From positions 7,038,501-7,102,500 of the forward strand of contig NC_060021.1 in the NCBI RefSeq assembly GCF_021134715.1: a stretch of DNA of 64,000 nucleotides. Direction: 5' to 3'. Positions 17,147-28,507 of the stretch are shown in pieces. The notes beneath the pieces are model-generated. The model ran no database searches. It was not told the origin of the DNA and saw only the letters and a program-made list of their open reading frames with translations. Both the position numbers and the translations under genes were made by a program. Position 1 is the stretch's first letter. Every line of letters begins with the position of its first letter. The DNA comes from Daphnia pulex. Lineage: Eukaryota; Arthropoda; Branchiopoda; Diplostraca; Daphniidae.

Positions 17147-17584
17147 TGCTATTTAAAAAGAAAAAAGAACAAATTGATGTCCCTATGTGGTAAGAAATTG
17201 GCATCAACATAATCTTAACTTGCTTCCTAGATAAAATTTTGGCTTGCTAAACAAAGTTGATTTTTTTACGGTTCCCACCGACTTCGGGATCGCGTCACGC
17301 TTGAACGCCCCGGCCGCCAGTCGACAGACTGTGCTTTTCGTGCGTGTCATACCCCCCCCCCCCCAACCATCTTTTAGCCTCAAACCTTTTGTTAAATAAA
17401 AAACATTATTTGGTTGCCCAGCTCCCAGACTAACGTGTACTTTTGGCAGGATGTACGAAAAAATTTTTAGTGGTGAACCCCTCGAGTACATACAAACACT
17501 GTCATTGATTTAGAGTCTGGTCCACTTTTTTGGTCCACCTTTTAGTAATCAAAAACTTAGAAGTGGACCGAAAAACTTGTGTCG

Positions 17585-17656
17585 AGTCCACTCATTCAAA
17601 GTCCACTATTTAGCCGTCCACGGTCCACGGTCCACGTCCGCATTTTAGTCACACCC
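17585..17656 (-). repeat. Right terminal inverted repeat
   Basis: The inverted copy of 16633-16704. It ends in GTCACACCC immediately before the second CATTTGTAA. Confidence 0.85.
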
Positions 17657-17747
17657 CATTTGTAATAGTCGTAATAACACACCATCTCAAGTCCGTGTGC
17701 ATTTTATGGTAAGAAATATATTGAAGTAGTAAGTTTTAATTAAAAAG

Positions 17748-17987
17748 CTAATGGATATTCTTTTTTGCCATCCTAGTGTTACGAGCAACAAGCTGAAATT
17801 CCTGCATAGCTGTAATGTACTTAATGACACCTATTCTTCCATCCACCTGTGTTGATCTTAAAAGGTAAGAAACACTGACCATCTTTTGATAGTTATGTAA
17901 ATGTGGGCGGTAGCTTAATAAGACACCCACTTGAGAAATCACCTTGTCGTCAAGGTCGGAAGATGTAGGTAGAAATGCTTCCGCCAT
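17748..17987 (-). CDS. Small unidentified protein (79 aa)
   Basis: A single open frame with a good start context (CTG ATG GCG) and TAG stop. The composition looks protein-like: MAEAFLPTSSDLDDKVISQV, then HLHNYQKMVSVSYLLRSTQV and VIKYITAMQEFQLVARN, suggesting two or three amphipathic helices. No signal peptide and no membrane segment. It lies only 82 bp from the TIR element and in the same orientation as NFYC. I do not recognise the family, and it could be one exon of a larger gene. Confidence 0.5.
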   Translation of the reverse strand: MAEAFLPTSSDLDDKVISQVGVLLSYRPHLHNYQKMVSVSYLLRSTQVDGRIGVIKYITAMQEFQLVARNTRMAKKNIH

Positions 17988-19722
17988 CAGAGGAAAGAAA
18001 AATGTTTTCTTTTCTTTAAACTTTCTTTTGTTCTGATTGTCCGGTTCGTCCGGTTTTTAAAGATCTTTTGATACACTCAAGAAAGCCATAAAATAGAGGC
18101 TTGACTGATTTGCTGGGCACACGTGCATTTCTCTAGAGAACCATGTTTTCTCCGTCTCTCTCTTACAGATTCCATCGACATGTCACCTCTCTTGTATTTC
18201 CCTTTTGAAAGTCTTCCATAGAGGTATTGGGAAGTCTCGAGAGTCTCCGGTTTATGCAGACAGATAAACCCCATTGACCTTAAACTTGTTGCTGTCCTTT
18301 ATTTTCGTGTAGGATACGCGTTGGGTTCAAGGCCAAGGTCTTTCCACCCATAAAATCTTCTTAACGATCTCAAATCTCAAATTTTTTAAATCAAACCTAC
18401 CGTCAAATTTATATTTTAGCCGGGGTACAATCATTGTTAGATACTGTGGCGAAATACCTGCAGGAGCTGTGCATATTTGGGCAGTCATTTGCATGTCTTA
18501 TATATAAAACGTGTGTGTGTAAAGTTCGTCCACATTCAAACGTCTTGACCGTCGACTCACCTCTAGTTGGTAAAGAAAGAAGATTTTAAGCACGTGCTGT
18601 AAGCTATTCTTTTATTTTTGTTTGATTTCGTACTTTTCAATCATACTTGCACAGATATGATCCGGTTTGAATTGCAAATTTACACGTCTATCTCGTGACG
18701 TGGTGCGACAGGGTGTGACGCAGCGTATTGTAATCGCGAATATTTCTGATCAATTTCCATCAATCTCTTTGTTAATCCGTTAAAACTCTTGTCGTTATGT
18801 AAGAATCCTTTATTTTGTTCCTTAAGAATTCGATCTGATTCGGTGGAAAGAAACAGAAGTAGCCTTGAGCTCTCCTTCTCCGTCGCGACTTTATTCTACC
18901 TGCGGGGAATGGCAAAAGGTAAATAATAAAAACTTGTTTTTCCCTTGGTCCAATCATTTGGGGACTGGGTGGCGCCGTAAGAGCTTGGGGGGAAGAGAAA
19001 ATCCAGCGTTGCCACAACACCTTTTTCTTCTGAGAGCCAGCTTAGAGAACCAGCAGGGGCTTACTAACTTACCTGTGTGATATTTTTTTTTAGTTGTTTT
19101 TCATCGCTTGTAGCGCCCAAACGTAGCTGAAAAGGCTCTCGCTAGTCTTGTGAAAGTTATTTTAAAAAGTCTAGTAGACTAACAGTACGTGCCTAGGTGA
19201 ACCCGTGTCATTGGCCTGCATTCGGCCGTATCACCCAGTTAAACCTATGTGGAAACTCGTGTCACCCATCTACTTTCAGAAATAGTGTACAACTTTTCAA
19301 CAGTTAAACCTCCACTATCCGTCTGGATTGTTTCAACTCTTTTGTTGCACAGCCGAGGATATAAACAGTGCCGACAGACTTTCTCTCGACTTGACATTAT
19401 TCCGGTCGAATCAACAATTTTATCGTGTTGTTTTAAAAGTGACGGTGACGATTTATTTCCTGCGGCCTGTTTGCCTTTTTTTTTACGTGCCATTCGCCCA
19501 CATGATTATTTTCATTTTTCCTGATTCAACTGCCGATTGATTTCTATTCTAGACGTGTGGTGTTTTCGACTGCGCGTGATCTAACCTTGGATACACAATG
19601 GCTTGACTATCGTTATTTTGAAACTGCGTTCAAGCAGTTAGATAACTAGTAAAAAGCCGTTAATTAAAGCATTGCTGCTACCAGCAGCTGTGGGGGATTT
19701 CCACACCCCCCAAAGGCCCGCA
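17988..19722 (+). other. Upstream region of the Toll gene
   Basis: 1.7 kb without a supportable ORF. It includes an octamer ATTTGCAT (18487-18494) just before a TATATAAAA (18501-18509), the best core-promoter candidate for the Toll gene. A 5' UTR of about 1.2 kb, or a 5' UTR intron, would be needed to reach the ATG at 19723. Short frames at 18077-18274 and 19249-19540 have no motif. Confidence 0.4.
18487..18509 (+). promoter_or_regulatory. Octamer plus TATA box, possible Toll promoter
   Basis: ATTTGCAT (POU-factor octamer) is followed 6 nt later by TATATAAAA. The pairing is suggestive, but the distance to the Toll start codon (1.2 kb) leaves the target gene uncertain. Confidence 0.3.
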
Positions 19723-22344
19723 ATGGTGGTCCGATCCGTGGCAGAATTGTGGCTGGCGACTGCAGCATATGCGTTATGGTTGTTGATGCCATTGTTTTTC
19801 TTATTTTCGTCGGTCGACTCCCATTTCGTCAACAGCAGTTTAGTGCCCATGCCCAGCGCCGTGCGCAATTATACGCTGAACACCATCGATGTGCGGATGC
19901 TCTACGAATCCGGTGACTGTGCGTGTTTCTGCAAATTAACTCGTGAGTGGACCGTCTGTGTCGGCAAAGACTGTCTCAATGTCCCTCGAACCATCAACAT
20001 ATTCAACCGACGATTGAAAGTGACCGGAACGGAAATCGCCACCATTGGTCCGTTGGATTTCGCTCGATACTCTGATTTGCTGGAGCTGCAATTAGATGGC
20101 AATCTTCTCACGAATATCGAGAACGGAACGTTCGCCAATCTGAGCCAGTTGGTCAATTTGAGCATTTCATCGAATCGGTTGGCCTCCATCTCGCCGGACG
20201 CCTTTCGCGGTCTGGTCAGTCTGCGGTCCCTGCGGCTCATGAAGAACCGTTTTCTGGCTCTTTCTGGTGTTGTTCCATCCCTAGTCCCGCTGACCGCCCT
20301 TCGATTCCTGTCACTCAGCGACAACACGCTGAGTCGGGTGGATGCGGCCGACTTTATACCCTTGCGCCATTCGCAACTTGAAGCTCTCGATTTGAGCAAT
20401 TGCGATCTCAAATACATCGGTTCCGAGGCGTTTATGCCATTCAAGAAACTCCAGCGGCTGATACTCAGCGAGAATACGATGCCAGAAGACAATTTGATTT
20501 ATTTGATCCACACGATGCAGGAGACTGGACTCAAAGCGCTGGATTTGTCTCAGTTGCGCTTCGCCGGAAGTCCACCGCGAACACTACTCGAAGCCCTGTC
20601 TCGTACGGATGTCGAGGAACTGAATTTGAGCAAAAATACGCTGCCCAGACTCAGTCCTAAAATATTCCCGCTCATGCCACGCATTCGTGACCTGGACTTG
20701 AGCGCCTGCGGCATTATCAGCATTGAGAACGGCACCTTCAGCCTAATGCCACTTCTCATGCGACTCAACTTGGCCCAGAACGGACTAGAAGACATACCAC
20801 CGGCCGTCATGATCCTGCCACAACTGCAGTGGCTCAGTCTGAGCGGAAATTCCGGTTCTGCGTACGAATATGGCGGTGGCGAGCTGAAATTGGAGGATGG
20901 CAACTTTGCTCTCATGTCCAACTTGACGTATTTGGACTTATCATTCAATCGAGTTGGCCAAGTGACTCGTGAAATCTTTGACGGACTGTCCCGGCTCGAG
21001 GAGCTCAACCTCAAGAACAACTCGCTCTACAGACTATCAGAAGGTTGTTTCCATCCGTTGGTTTCACTGAAAATTCTTCACTTGGATGGCAACGCTTTCG
21101 GCAAGCAAAACTTCAGCCGGTCCACATTTTATGGCTTAAACAGTCTTGAATTTCTAAATATGGATCGGTGCAAATTATCCTTCACCGACCAGGAAGCCAT
21201 TTTTGCCGGTGCTCCTCGTCTCAGGCACCTGAGTATGCGGGATAACCAAATCGTTTCTTTCGGGAGCCGCAATCCTTTTGCGGACGCCACTAGTCTCGTC
21301 AGTGTTGATCTATTCAAAAACCGTATCCGCGGTTGGGACACGCAGCTCTTTGCCGGCTCGCCCGACCTGGACGTGCTCAATTTGGCCGAAAATCAAATCT
21401 CCACCGTTTCCAAAGCTATGATGGCCGACATCGCCAATCTCTCCGAAGTCGATCTGCTCGGCAACCCCATCGATTGCGACTGCAACTTGGAACCTTTGCG
21501 TCGCTACGCTCTCTACCACGAAGACACCGAAGATAGCAACCTACTCATCAAAGCTGACCACTGCTCATCGCCAGACAAGTGGCGCTTCCAACCCATCACC
21601 AGTTTTCTGTTGGAACTCGATCCAGACCATTGCTATTACAACATTCAAGCGTCCACCGACGATCAAGACCCGGACGTCGATGCCGACTACTCGTCGTTCA
21701 TTAGCCGACCGCACGTGATCGCCCTTTACATTCTGATTCCCACCGTGTGTCTGTCCATGCTGGTGGGCTATGCCATCTACAGGAGTCGTTGGGTGATTCG
21801 CTATTACATGTTCCGCAAGAGGTTGAGCCAAACGAATTTGATGAGTTCCTCGTCCATGGCTGAGTTGGAAGGCAACTTCAAGTACGACGCCTTCGTTTCC
21901 TACAGCAATGTGGATCACGCTTTTGTCGCCCGGATGGTGGGTATGCTGGAGAACGCTCCGCCTCACTATAAACTCTGCGTCTACGAGCGGGATTTCACGG
22001 CCGGAAACGTGCTTAACGACTGCATCATGCAGAGCATCGCTACCAGTCGCAAAGTGGTGCTCGTCATCAGTGAGAATTTCATCCAGTCGCATTGGTGCTT
22101 GTGGGAACTGCATCTGGCCCAGCATTCGCTGCTGGAAGACAAGAGGAACGGACTCGTTTTGGTTGTCGTCGGCAAATTGAAGCTCAACCAATGTCCGCCC
22201 ACGTTGCGGTTCCTCATGAAGACGCGAATCTACCTGGAATGGGATCTCGATCCATCCAAGCAGCGCGTTTTCTGGGAGCGGCTACGAGATGCTTTGGCTC
22301 CTTCCTCTTTACAGAAATCCATTTCCTTGCCGGACGCTGGATGA
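19723..22344 (+). CDS. Toll-like receptor with single cysteine cluster and TIR domain
   Basis: A single-exon gene of 873 aa. I start at the ATG in CGCAATGG; the in-frame TTG extension upstream is unlikely. Residues 1-33 are a signal peptide (LWLLMPLFFLFSS). Cysteines at about 66-82 (CACFC, CVGKDC) look like an N-terminal LRR cap. About 20 leucine-rich repeats follow, then one C-terminal cysteine cap (CDC at 585-587). Residues 665-687 are a membrane helix. The TIR domain spans about 719-858 and carries box 1 (YDAFVSYS), box 2 (ERDFTAGN, 755-762) and box 3 (VFWERL, 849-854). The BB loop has Ala where many vertebrate TLRs have Pro. One juxtamembrane cysteine cluster places it with Toll-9/vertebrate-type rather than classical Drosophila Toll. 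Predicted role: pattern or ligand sensing at the membrane with MyD88-type signalling. Confidence 0.93.
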   Translation: MVVRSVAELWLATAAYALWLLMPLFFLFSSVDSHFVNSSLVPMPSAVRNYTLNTIDVRMLYESGDCACFCKLTREWTVCVGKDCLNVPRTINIFNRRLKVTGTEIATIGPLDFARYSDLLELQLDGNLLTNIENGTFANLSQLVNLSISSNRLASISPDAFRGLVSLRSLRLMKNRFLALSGVVPSLVPLTALRFLSLSDNTLSRVDAADFIPLRHSQLEALDLSNCDLKYIGSEAFMPFKKLQRLILSENTMPEDNLIYLIHTMQETGLKALDLSQLRFAGSPPRTLLEALSRTDVEELNLSKNTLPRLSPKIFPLMPRIRDLDLSACGIISIENGTFSLMPLLMRLNLAQNGLEDIPPAVMILPQLQWLSLSGNSGSAYEYGGGELKLEDGNFALMSNLTYLDLSFNRVGQVTREIFDGLSRLEELNLKNNSLYRLSEGCFHPLVSLKILHLDGNAFGKQNFSRSTFYGLNSLEFLNMDRCKLSFTDQEAIFAGAPRLRHLSMRDNQIVSFGSRNPFADATSLVSVDLFKNRIRGWDTQLFAGSPDLDVLNLAENQISTVSKAMMADIANLSEVDLLGNPIDCDCNLEPLRRYALYHEDTEDSNLLIKADHCSSPDKWRFQPITSFLLELDPDHCYYNIQASTDDQDPDVDADYSSFISRPHVIALYILIPTVCLSMLVGYAIYRSRWVIRYYMFRKRLSQTNLMSSSSMAELEGNFKYDAFVSYSNVDHAFVARMVGMLENAPPHYKLCVYERDFTAGNVLNDCIMQSIATSRKVVLVISENFIQSHWCLWELHLAQHSLLEDKRNGLVLVVVGKLKLNQCPPTLRFLMKTRIYLEWDLDPSKQRVFWERLRDALAPSSLQKSISLPDAG

Positions 22345-24239
22345 TAATTGATTTTATCATAGTTCTTTTTTTTTTAATTATTATTATTAATTATTTCTTT
22401 TTTGTCGAAAACACAATACTTGTCATGCTGTACATAGTTAAATTTATCGTCAATGTCCGTAAAGTAAAGTAAATAATGTCGCCGAATTTTCGTTTGAATC
22501 GCAATATTAAATTTTGAGCTATAAACATTTTGACTAGTGTGTAATTCACCCATTTAAAAAAGAAAAGACTGGTTTTCTCTTTTATTTCTCCGACTTTCCA
22601 TAGTGCGTTCTCCAAAAGTTTTTTTGATTGCGCCGCTAGCGATGTTTGTACGACAAACGAACCACGACAGGTTTTTCTATTCAAAGATTAGTTTGGAGAG
22701 TGTGCCCCACCCATATACGTGATTACCTCGTGAATGAAACAAAAACCAACTAGTAACATCGAACTTGATCCTTCACTTTCAATCTGTCTGGTTGTTGCTA
22801 AATTAGCAGAGGGGAAATTTTATTTTCTTCGTTTGTTCTTGGCGATTCTTCCAGGTTGTTGGAAACGAGGTCGCGAAAAACTTTGCATTTCGGAACGAAA
22901 TTATGTTTTGCGCCCGTTCTGGCCATAAATTTGGCATGTTTTTTTTTTCGCCGCTCGAAATAACAAAGTAATCGTTGGATGTTAATGAGATTTTTGCTCC
23001 GAGTATATAGTCAGACTTATGTAGTACAGGTAGACTCGGCCAGCTTGCGCCAGGGCGTTCAACTGGTGTCATGCAAGTAGTAAAAAAACTCCGTTAGGTT
23101 TAGTAAAAATCGACCCTTTCTAGACGGAACGCACACAATCTCGTCCCATTTTTGGTGAAGTCTTACATGTTCCCAGAGTTAAAAAATCTTGGTGTTACTA
23201 TGCCGCGACCCTCCATCTAGCGCTGGCAAAGTACATTGTTTGAAGTTGCTCGACTCGCTTCAAAGACATTTCGTTTAATCAAAATTTGATCAATATTTGG
23301 ACAACACGCGTTCTAAAAGTCACTTGATTCATTTTCTCGTTCAACATCAATTTCCTTGATTGATCACGAGGTTCTTTGTCACCGAATCTTAAAATGATGT
23401 CCATTATTAATGCGCGTCGCATTATAGCTAATAAGTAGTTTACGCTGGAATGGCCTGACTCTTTTTCCTTGTTGGTTTTGTTTTGTTTCACGGGGGGTAA
23501 AAACCCAGACGTTCGGTGAAGTGTGGCGTGCCACATTACAACACCTATTTTTCTAACGTTACCCATTAAAAGAAAAAATTCTATTGGGGTTTACGCTGAT
23601 GATCTTACGGGGAACTCCGGTTATAGATTCTCAACGAACCACATCTGTTCACACACTCAAAATTTTTTCGCATGTGTTACCTCTTTATATTTCTAAATAA
23701 CTTACAATCAGCAAGTCTCTTCCACTGAAACCGCGAATTGCCGACCACCTTTTTCCGTTGGACTTGGGTGTCACTTGTTACTAAACAAACAAAAGATAAG
23801 ACCATTGCTCTTAGGTTTATTGATATCGCAACTTTTACCCTTGAAAATTCTAGGCTGTTTTTATGGCTCAAGCCGGAATCGAACGCCATAAACAAGAAAA
23901 AAATTCTGAGAGCCCCCGTAGCGTTTTTCATCCGCCGGCTCTGCTTGGGTGATCCACAAGAATGCTGTCTGAATGGTAAACAATCGTAATTGCAATAGAA
24001 TCGTATATTTTTATATTGAATGAAAGTATACATTTTCATGAAATACTTCGATTTGATTTACCAGGTTTAAAGGCATGGAACACCAGCTGGATTTCTTCAT
24101 TTCCCGTCATCAGCGTTACGATAATTCGTAAAATTGATACTAGCTGTTAAATGAGTTGAAATGGTAAAATTAGTATTAATATTATTTTTTATTTAAAATT
24201 TCATCGTCTTTGGAATCAGCTGTAAAACTATAAAAAACA
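22345..24239. other. Intergenic stretch between the Toll gene and the UGT relic
   Basis: 1.9 kb with the Toll 3' UTR at its left end (T-rich, AT-rich to about 22560). The remaining frames (for example 22803-23072 and 23677-24039, minus) show no domain or splice context. I see no gene. Confidence 0.4.
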
Positions 24240-25457
24240 ACTAAAATAACAGCAGTGGCAACTAGGAATTTTATGGCGTCACATCAAGGAGATGGCGTTG
24301 GTGAGATTGCATATTTTAGACGATAACTGCTGATGTTTAGTGTCTCCGTGACGGATACACGGCAACTTCTTTGCCAGGACAGGCAATTGATCACGCGTCG
24401 CTGCTGCTACTGTAATTCAAATTTTATTACAATCTATAGTATTTCTTTTTTATTGATTAACAACATTGTAAGCAAAATTGTAACATTTACCTAGGGAATG
24501 TGGTGTATTATGGCTTCAGTCGAGACACGGCCATTGATTTTGTTCCAATCGAAATGTCTCCACGTTTCACTTTGTCAGCGACGACTCCTTTTTAAGCAAT
24601 TGCGGATCGGTAAGCCCAGCCATGAAATTATTTGTTATGCCGCTTCTTGACTTATCCAAACATACATGACTGTTAAAAAACCCATGTTTTGGTGTCCTAT
24701 TTGAGAATTTATAAGCGATCTTAGGGGAATTCAGAAATCATAACGAGAAAAATAATGCCAATTATATAAAACGATATCGTGTAATTTCATTCTCATGACC
24801 TAGTTTTATCGTTGGCAGTTATTGGGGCTTTTATAATGTAATAGCTTTATAAAATTTGCTTGAATATTTCATCTGAGAGAATGTTAACGGTCGTCTAATT
24901 GTACTATGGCAGTCGATGGCAGTTGAAAGGAAGTTATAATCTATAGGGACGCCCATACTCCCATACCCTTTGATGTGTTCGGGAAAGCCGATTTTGAATT
25001 ACATGTTAGAAACGGCACTCCGATACGAGTGAAAACGGGAAGAAAGAACTCGTGAGAAACAACCGTCGGCAATTTAAATAAATCAACATCTCGCTTCTCA
25101 ATATTTCTACAAATTCCGGGTGATTAAACACACAAAATTAAAGGCCTTTGCTTGAACGTTTTACACATGCTGTGTCAAAAACTGTTCAACCCCATCACGT
25201 TGCATCAGAGAACTAGTTTTGGCACCATATTGTGCTGTTTCCTCAAGAGTTTGTGTCCATTTTTCACATTTATAGTGATTCTTAAAAGGGGGAAAACCAG
25301 GCATTTGGTGGCCTGTCGGCCCCACTCCTTCAATTACTGACATTACGGCGTAAGTGACTTAGTGCTCATCGCGTACACACCACTATTCCTGCACTAGTAG
25401 CCTACAGCACTGGACGTAAGCCATTACCGCATTGAATTTGAATACTCTTTTATTCAT
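24240..25457 (-). pseudogene. Decayed UDP-glycosyltransferase relic
   Basis: Blocks align in order and orientation with the intact UGT at 27943-26205. The start region lies near 25457 (TATTCATCTTGAC on the plus strand) and exon 1 fragments cover about 24870-25450. An exon 3-like block is at 24485-24660 (CGATTTTGTTCC, CACGTTTCACTTTG) and an exon 4-like block at 24240-24420 (GATGTTTAGTGTCTCCGTGA). Exon 2 and the end of exon 1 are missing, and stops and indels break every frame. It has the same strand and spacing as the rest of the cluster, so it is an old tandem copy that has died. No product is expected. Confidence 0.8.
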
Positions 25458-26204
25458 CTTGACTTTCGTGAGTTATAGTATTCCCGTTAACCATTTTCCA
25501 TTTTTGTATTGCTCTACGGAGCAAAGTTTTTCTTACCTTAACCATCACTGAGTTTCTTCTACATTTATCCTGCTGCGACATTGCGCTTTTCTTTCTTAAT
25601 TATTATAACGGATCACCGCAATTGTGTGGTCTTCTTTCCTTATCTTTTTCGATATTGCTTTTGCATTATGCAACTAGAGTTATATTTGGGATATGCTAAC
25701 TGAAATTTTCCCCAGTTAACCACAAGGAAGTTGTGCACGGAACATTCTCCCATTCGCATTTTTTTAACTTTTTGGCGAGATTTACCGTATGACAAGTTTG
25801 CGTTTCAAACAGTTTGCACTTAACCGTAATTTACACTAGTAGATGTCTATAGCTTAAGAAATGGGTCGAATTACGTTCCAAAATTTGCTTTCCGACCTAA
25901 CCCATAGACAGCGCGCATGAAATGATGATCCATTACAGTGTAGAAGTTGTGTCAGTTTATGTCGATGGATTGTTGTGGCCCTTAAAACTACTGTAGAAGA
26001 AGAGTGATCTAACGTCAGTTAACTCAAGTATCTACAAAAATGCCATTTCATCGACTGTTGATTCAACAACATGGGTAACGATAAAGAGTGAAGGTGGTGG
26101 GCTGGAGCTCGAATAACTGTATTTTTCGCATTTTTTAGTTTTAGTTTGATTTTGTAATTTTTGCTGTCCCAACACAACAGCAGGCCCAAAATTTTTCAAA
26201 TATT
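25458..26204. other. Spacer between UGT relic and UGT-A
   Basis: Mostly AT-rich, with the UGT-A 3' UTR near the right end. The motif CTGTCCCAACACAACAGCAG before UGT-A (about 26164) is echoed before UGT-B (about 39852, CTGTTCCAATACAACAGCAG), so the duplications included 3' flanking DNA. No gene is seen. Confidence 0.45.
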
Positions 26205-27943
26205 TTAATTCATTTTAATTTTATCGTTTTTAGTGTTCCAACTCAGTAGCAAACGAGTCAACTTATAAGAAATTCCAAGGAAAATTCCTAAAATTGAACC
26301 TAGAAATAATGTGACATCAAGAAGATGTCGTTGATAAAATGGCATGTTTTTGGAGGACAGCTGTAGATGTTTAGTGCCTCCGTGACGGATCACGTACTCG
26401 ATCCAGTACACGGCAACATCTACTCCCGGCATTAATTGATCGCGCATCAGGGTCGATACTCGAGAGGCGTTCGCCCGGACACTGCAATTCAAATAAATTT
26501 TAATTTAGGATTTTCTTTTTTTATGCACCATTGACTTTAATATAATTTTTACTTAGAGTCGTGAACGAGGTGTGTTAGGGCATCAATCAAGTTGCGGTCA
26601 TCGATTTTGTCCCAGTCCAGCTGCAATCCCCAACCTCCACGCTTCACTTTGTAGACGTTTCCTCTTTGGTCGTTACCTAAAGGCATACCCAACATCGGGA
26701 CTCCGTGATATGCCGCTTCTTGAGTGCCCAGCATTCCCCCGTGACTGATAAAGACTCGAGTATTATTATGCCCTGTTTAATAAGAGGTTAGTCGATTTAT
26801 TGAAATTATTCCATAGTACGCGTTTTACCTAGAAGATCCTGCTGTGGAAGCCAATCAACCATCATGACATTGGCTGATACATTTGCTGGGACATTTTCCT
26901 CCCATTTCCACACCACCCGCTGAGGAAGTTTTGAGAAGACTCGAATGAAAGTGTCGAGCGTTTCTTTTGGCATTGAAGAAACGGGAACGAAAGATCCTAA
27001 AGAGAACACAATTAGTCCATCCGTGGCTCCATCCGCAAACTCTTTTAGTTCCTACAATATAATCGAGATTATTAATTTTTTTCTTTCCCAAAACCAAATT
27101 CTTTATAACCTTGGGTAGTGATTTTGCCGGTCTGGTATGAAGGGCTCCTATTGGCACTATAGTTGGCGGTAGCGAACGGGGCCAGTTAGTCATCGGATGA
27201 CTGTTGATGATGCAAAGACTTGCTTCTCCCTCCACCTCAGCGATAGATCGAACACCAGGGATATGAGATTGCAGGAGAGCATCTAGATCTTTTAAAATGT
27301 AATACGTCCGAATATGCCTGGATATTTCGTTTAGCATGACGTTCAACAGTCGCCGAGGGAATGTTATCGGGTCGTCTAATTGCACTATGGACGTTGAAAC
27401 GAAAGCGTAATCTTTAGAAGCTCCCATTGCGGCCAACATGTTCGGGAATGCCGAATTTGAACTGTGCGTCACAAACGGTACTCCGATATGATCGAAAATG
27501 GGAAACAGGAACTCGTGAAAATAACCGTCGACAATGAACAAATCCACTTCGCGCTTCCTCAAAATTTCTAAAAAGTCCGGGTGAGTCAACAAGTTGTTAC
27601 ACGAGGTTAAAGACATTTGCTTGACGTAACGCATCATGGTTAAAAATTGGTTAAGTCCCTCTTTTTGCATGGAGAACCAATCTACTTCTGTTTCGTCAAC
27701 CAATTGTGCTGCCTCTTTCAAAAAGAATTCGCGCCCATTTTTAACATTCTTTGCCATTCCTTGAAACGATGAGAAAATACTCACTTGGTGACCTCTTTGC
27801 GCCAGCTCTTCGATAGCTGGCATTACGGCGTACATGTGACTTTTGGTGCTCACCGTGTACAACACCACGATTTTAGCACTGGAACAAGATTGAACGAAAC
27901 TAGCCACTAAAACAGTCAATATCAAAAATGCCCTGTTATTCAT
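26205..27943 (-). CDS. UDP-glycosyltransferase UGT-A
   Basis: Four coding exons: 27943-27110, 27051-26829, 26772-26553, 26481-26205 (1,554 nt, 517 aa). The signal peptide ends around SCSSA (about 23). The acceptor-binding half carries the catalytic-type His (KSH, H36) and Asp (FIVDG, D139). The UDP-sugar signature begins WLPQQDLLG and continues into ISHGGMLGTQEAAYHGVP and GNDQ. The C-terminus has a membrane helix and a short basic tail ending KIKMN, a KxKxx ER-retrieval signal. The enzyme transfers a sugar from a UDP-sugar (glucose is usual in arthropods) to lipophilic acceptors in the ER lumen, giving detoxification or conjugation; its real substrate is unknown. A TATA box lies about 90 bp upstream. 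Its 3' exons are nearly identical to UGT-C. Confidence 0.93.
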
Positions 27944-28030
27944 CTTGATGTTCTTCAGTATTTTTTTTTACTGTACTGGTTATAGGATCGCCCTCAGCAA
28001 AGTGTTCCTTGTGCAGCCGAGGTTCATCTG

Positions 28031-28037
28031 TTTTATA
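28031..28037 (-). promoter_or_regulatory. TATA box of UGT-A
   Basis: Minus-strand GTATAAAACAG lies 88 nt upstream of the ATG, a position that fits a short 5' UTR. Confidence 0.6.
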
Positions 28038-28507
28038 CTTGCCGCCGTCTTTCCCTTGTTAACTTATGATGTCAATTATCATCGTGTGGCAGCATAATTT
28101 CTTATCTGTATATCTATACCCTGTTACCCGGTTTATGTAATAAGAGCTGTGCACTGAGGAGTTGCTAGGTAATAACATTTATCCCTCCGTACTTGTCAGA
28201 AACCTGCCATCACGTAACCTTTGACTATAGGACTTAACGTTTATCTCACGTCATCTCAAATCGAATGACTTTCCTTATTATGTGTTTCTTCATGGTTTCT
28301 CTTATTGATGTATCGTTTCACCTACTATATAGTTAAATTTGCTAAATTGATTCTAAAATAATATTGGAGAAAGTTGCAATACCATTTGCATATTAAGATT
28401 TACTTCTTATTTCTGTTATTTTGCACTCACAATCACTAACTTTCAAATGTTACGCTTGCCCCAACACTTGTAACTAATTCCAATTTTATTTTTTTTTTTC
28501 AAACAAG

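Larger units (their letters stand above)
16633..17656. mobile_element. Non-autonomous DNA transposon with long TIRs and 9-bp target duplication
   Basis: The left end begins GGGTGTGACTAAAATGCGGA and the right end is its reverse complement. The match continues for about 70 bp with GTGGACCGTGGACC-type repeats, and sub-terminal GTCCACT copies follow inside. The element is flanked on both sides by CATTTGTAA (16624-16632 and 17657-17665), a perfect 9-bp direct repeat. The 1,024-bp interior has no transposase-like ORF. It holds a 13-nt C run (17352-17364) and a tRNA-like segment. Long TIRs with a 9-bp target duplication fit Mutator-like elements; 8-bp (hAT) fits less well because the outermost TIR base would then mismatch. 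The near-perfect TIRs suggest a recent insertion. Confidence 0.85.

Noticed and set aside
19902-22217. Several long minus-strand frames under the Toll gene (for example 19902-20492, 21565-22191)
   Set aside because: They are mirror frames of a strongly coding GC-rich exon; they have no motifs and no independent splice or start signals.
23866-23888. T-arm-like sequence (GGCGTTCGATTCC on the minus strand)
   Set aside because: No box A or cloverleaf could be formed upstream, so a tRNA gene is not supported.
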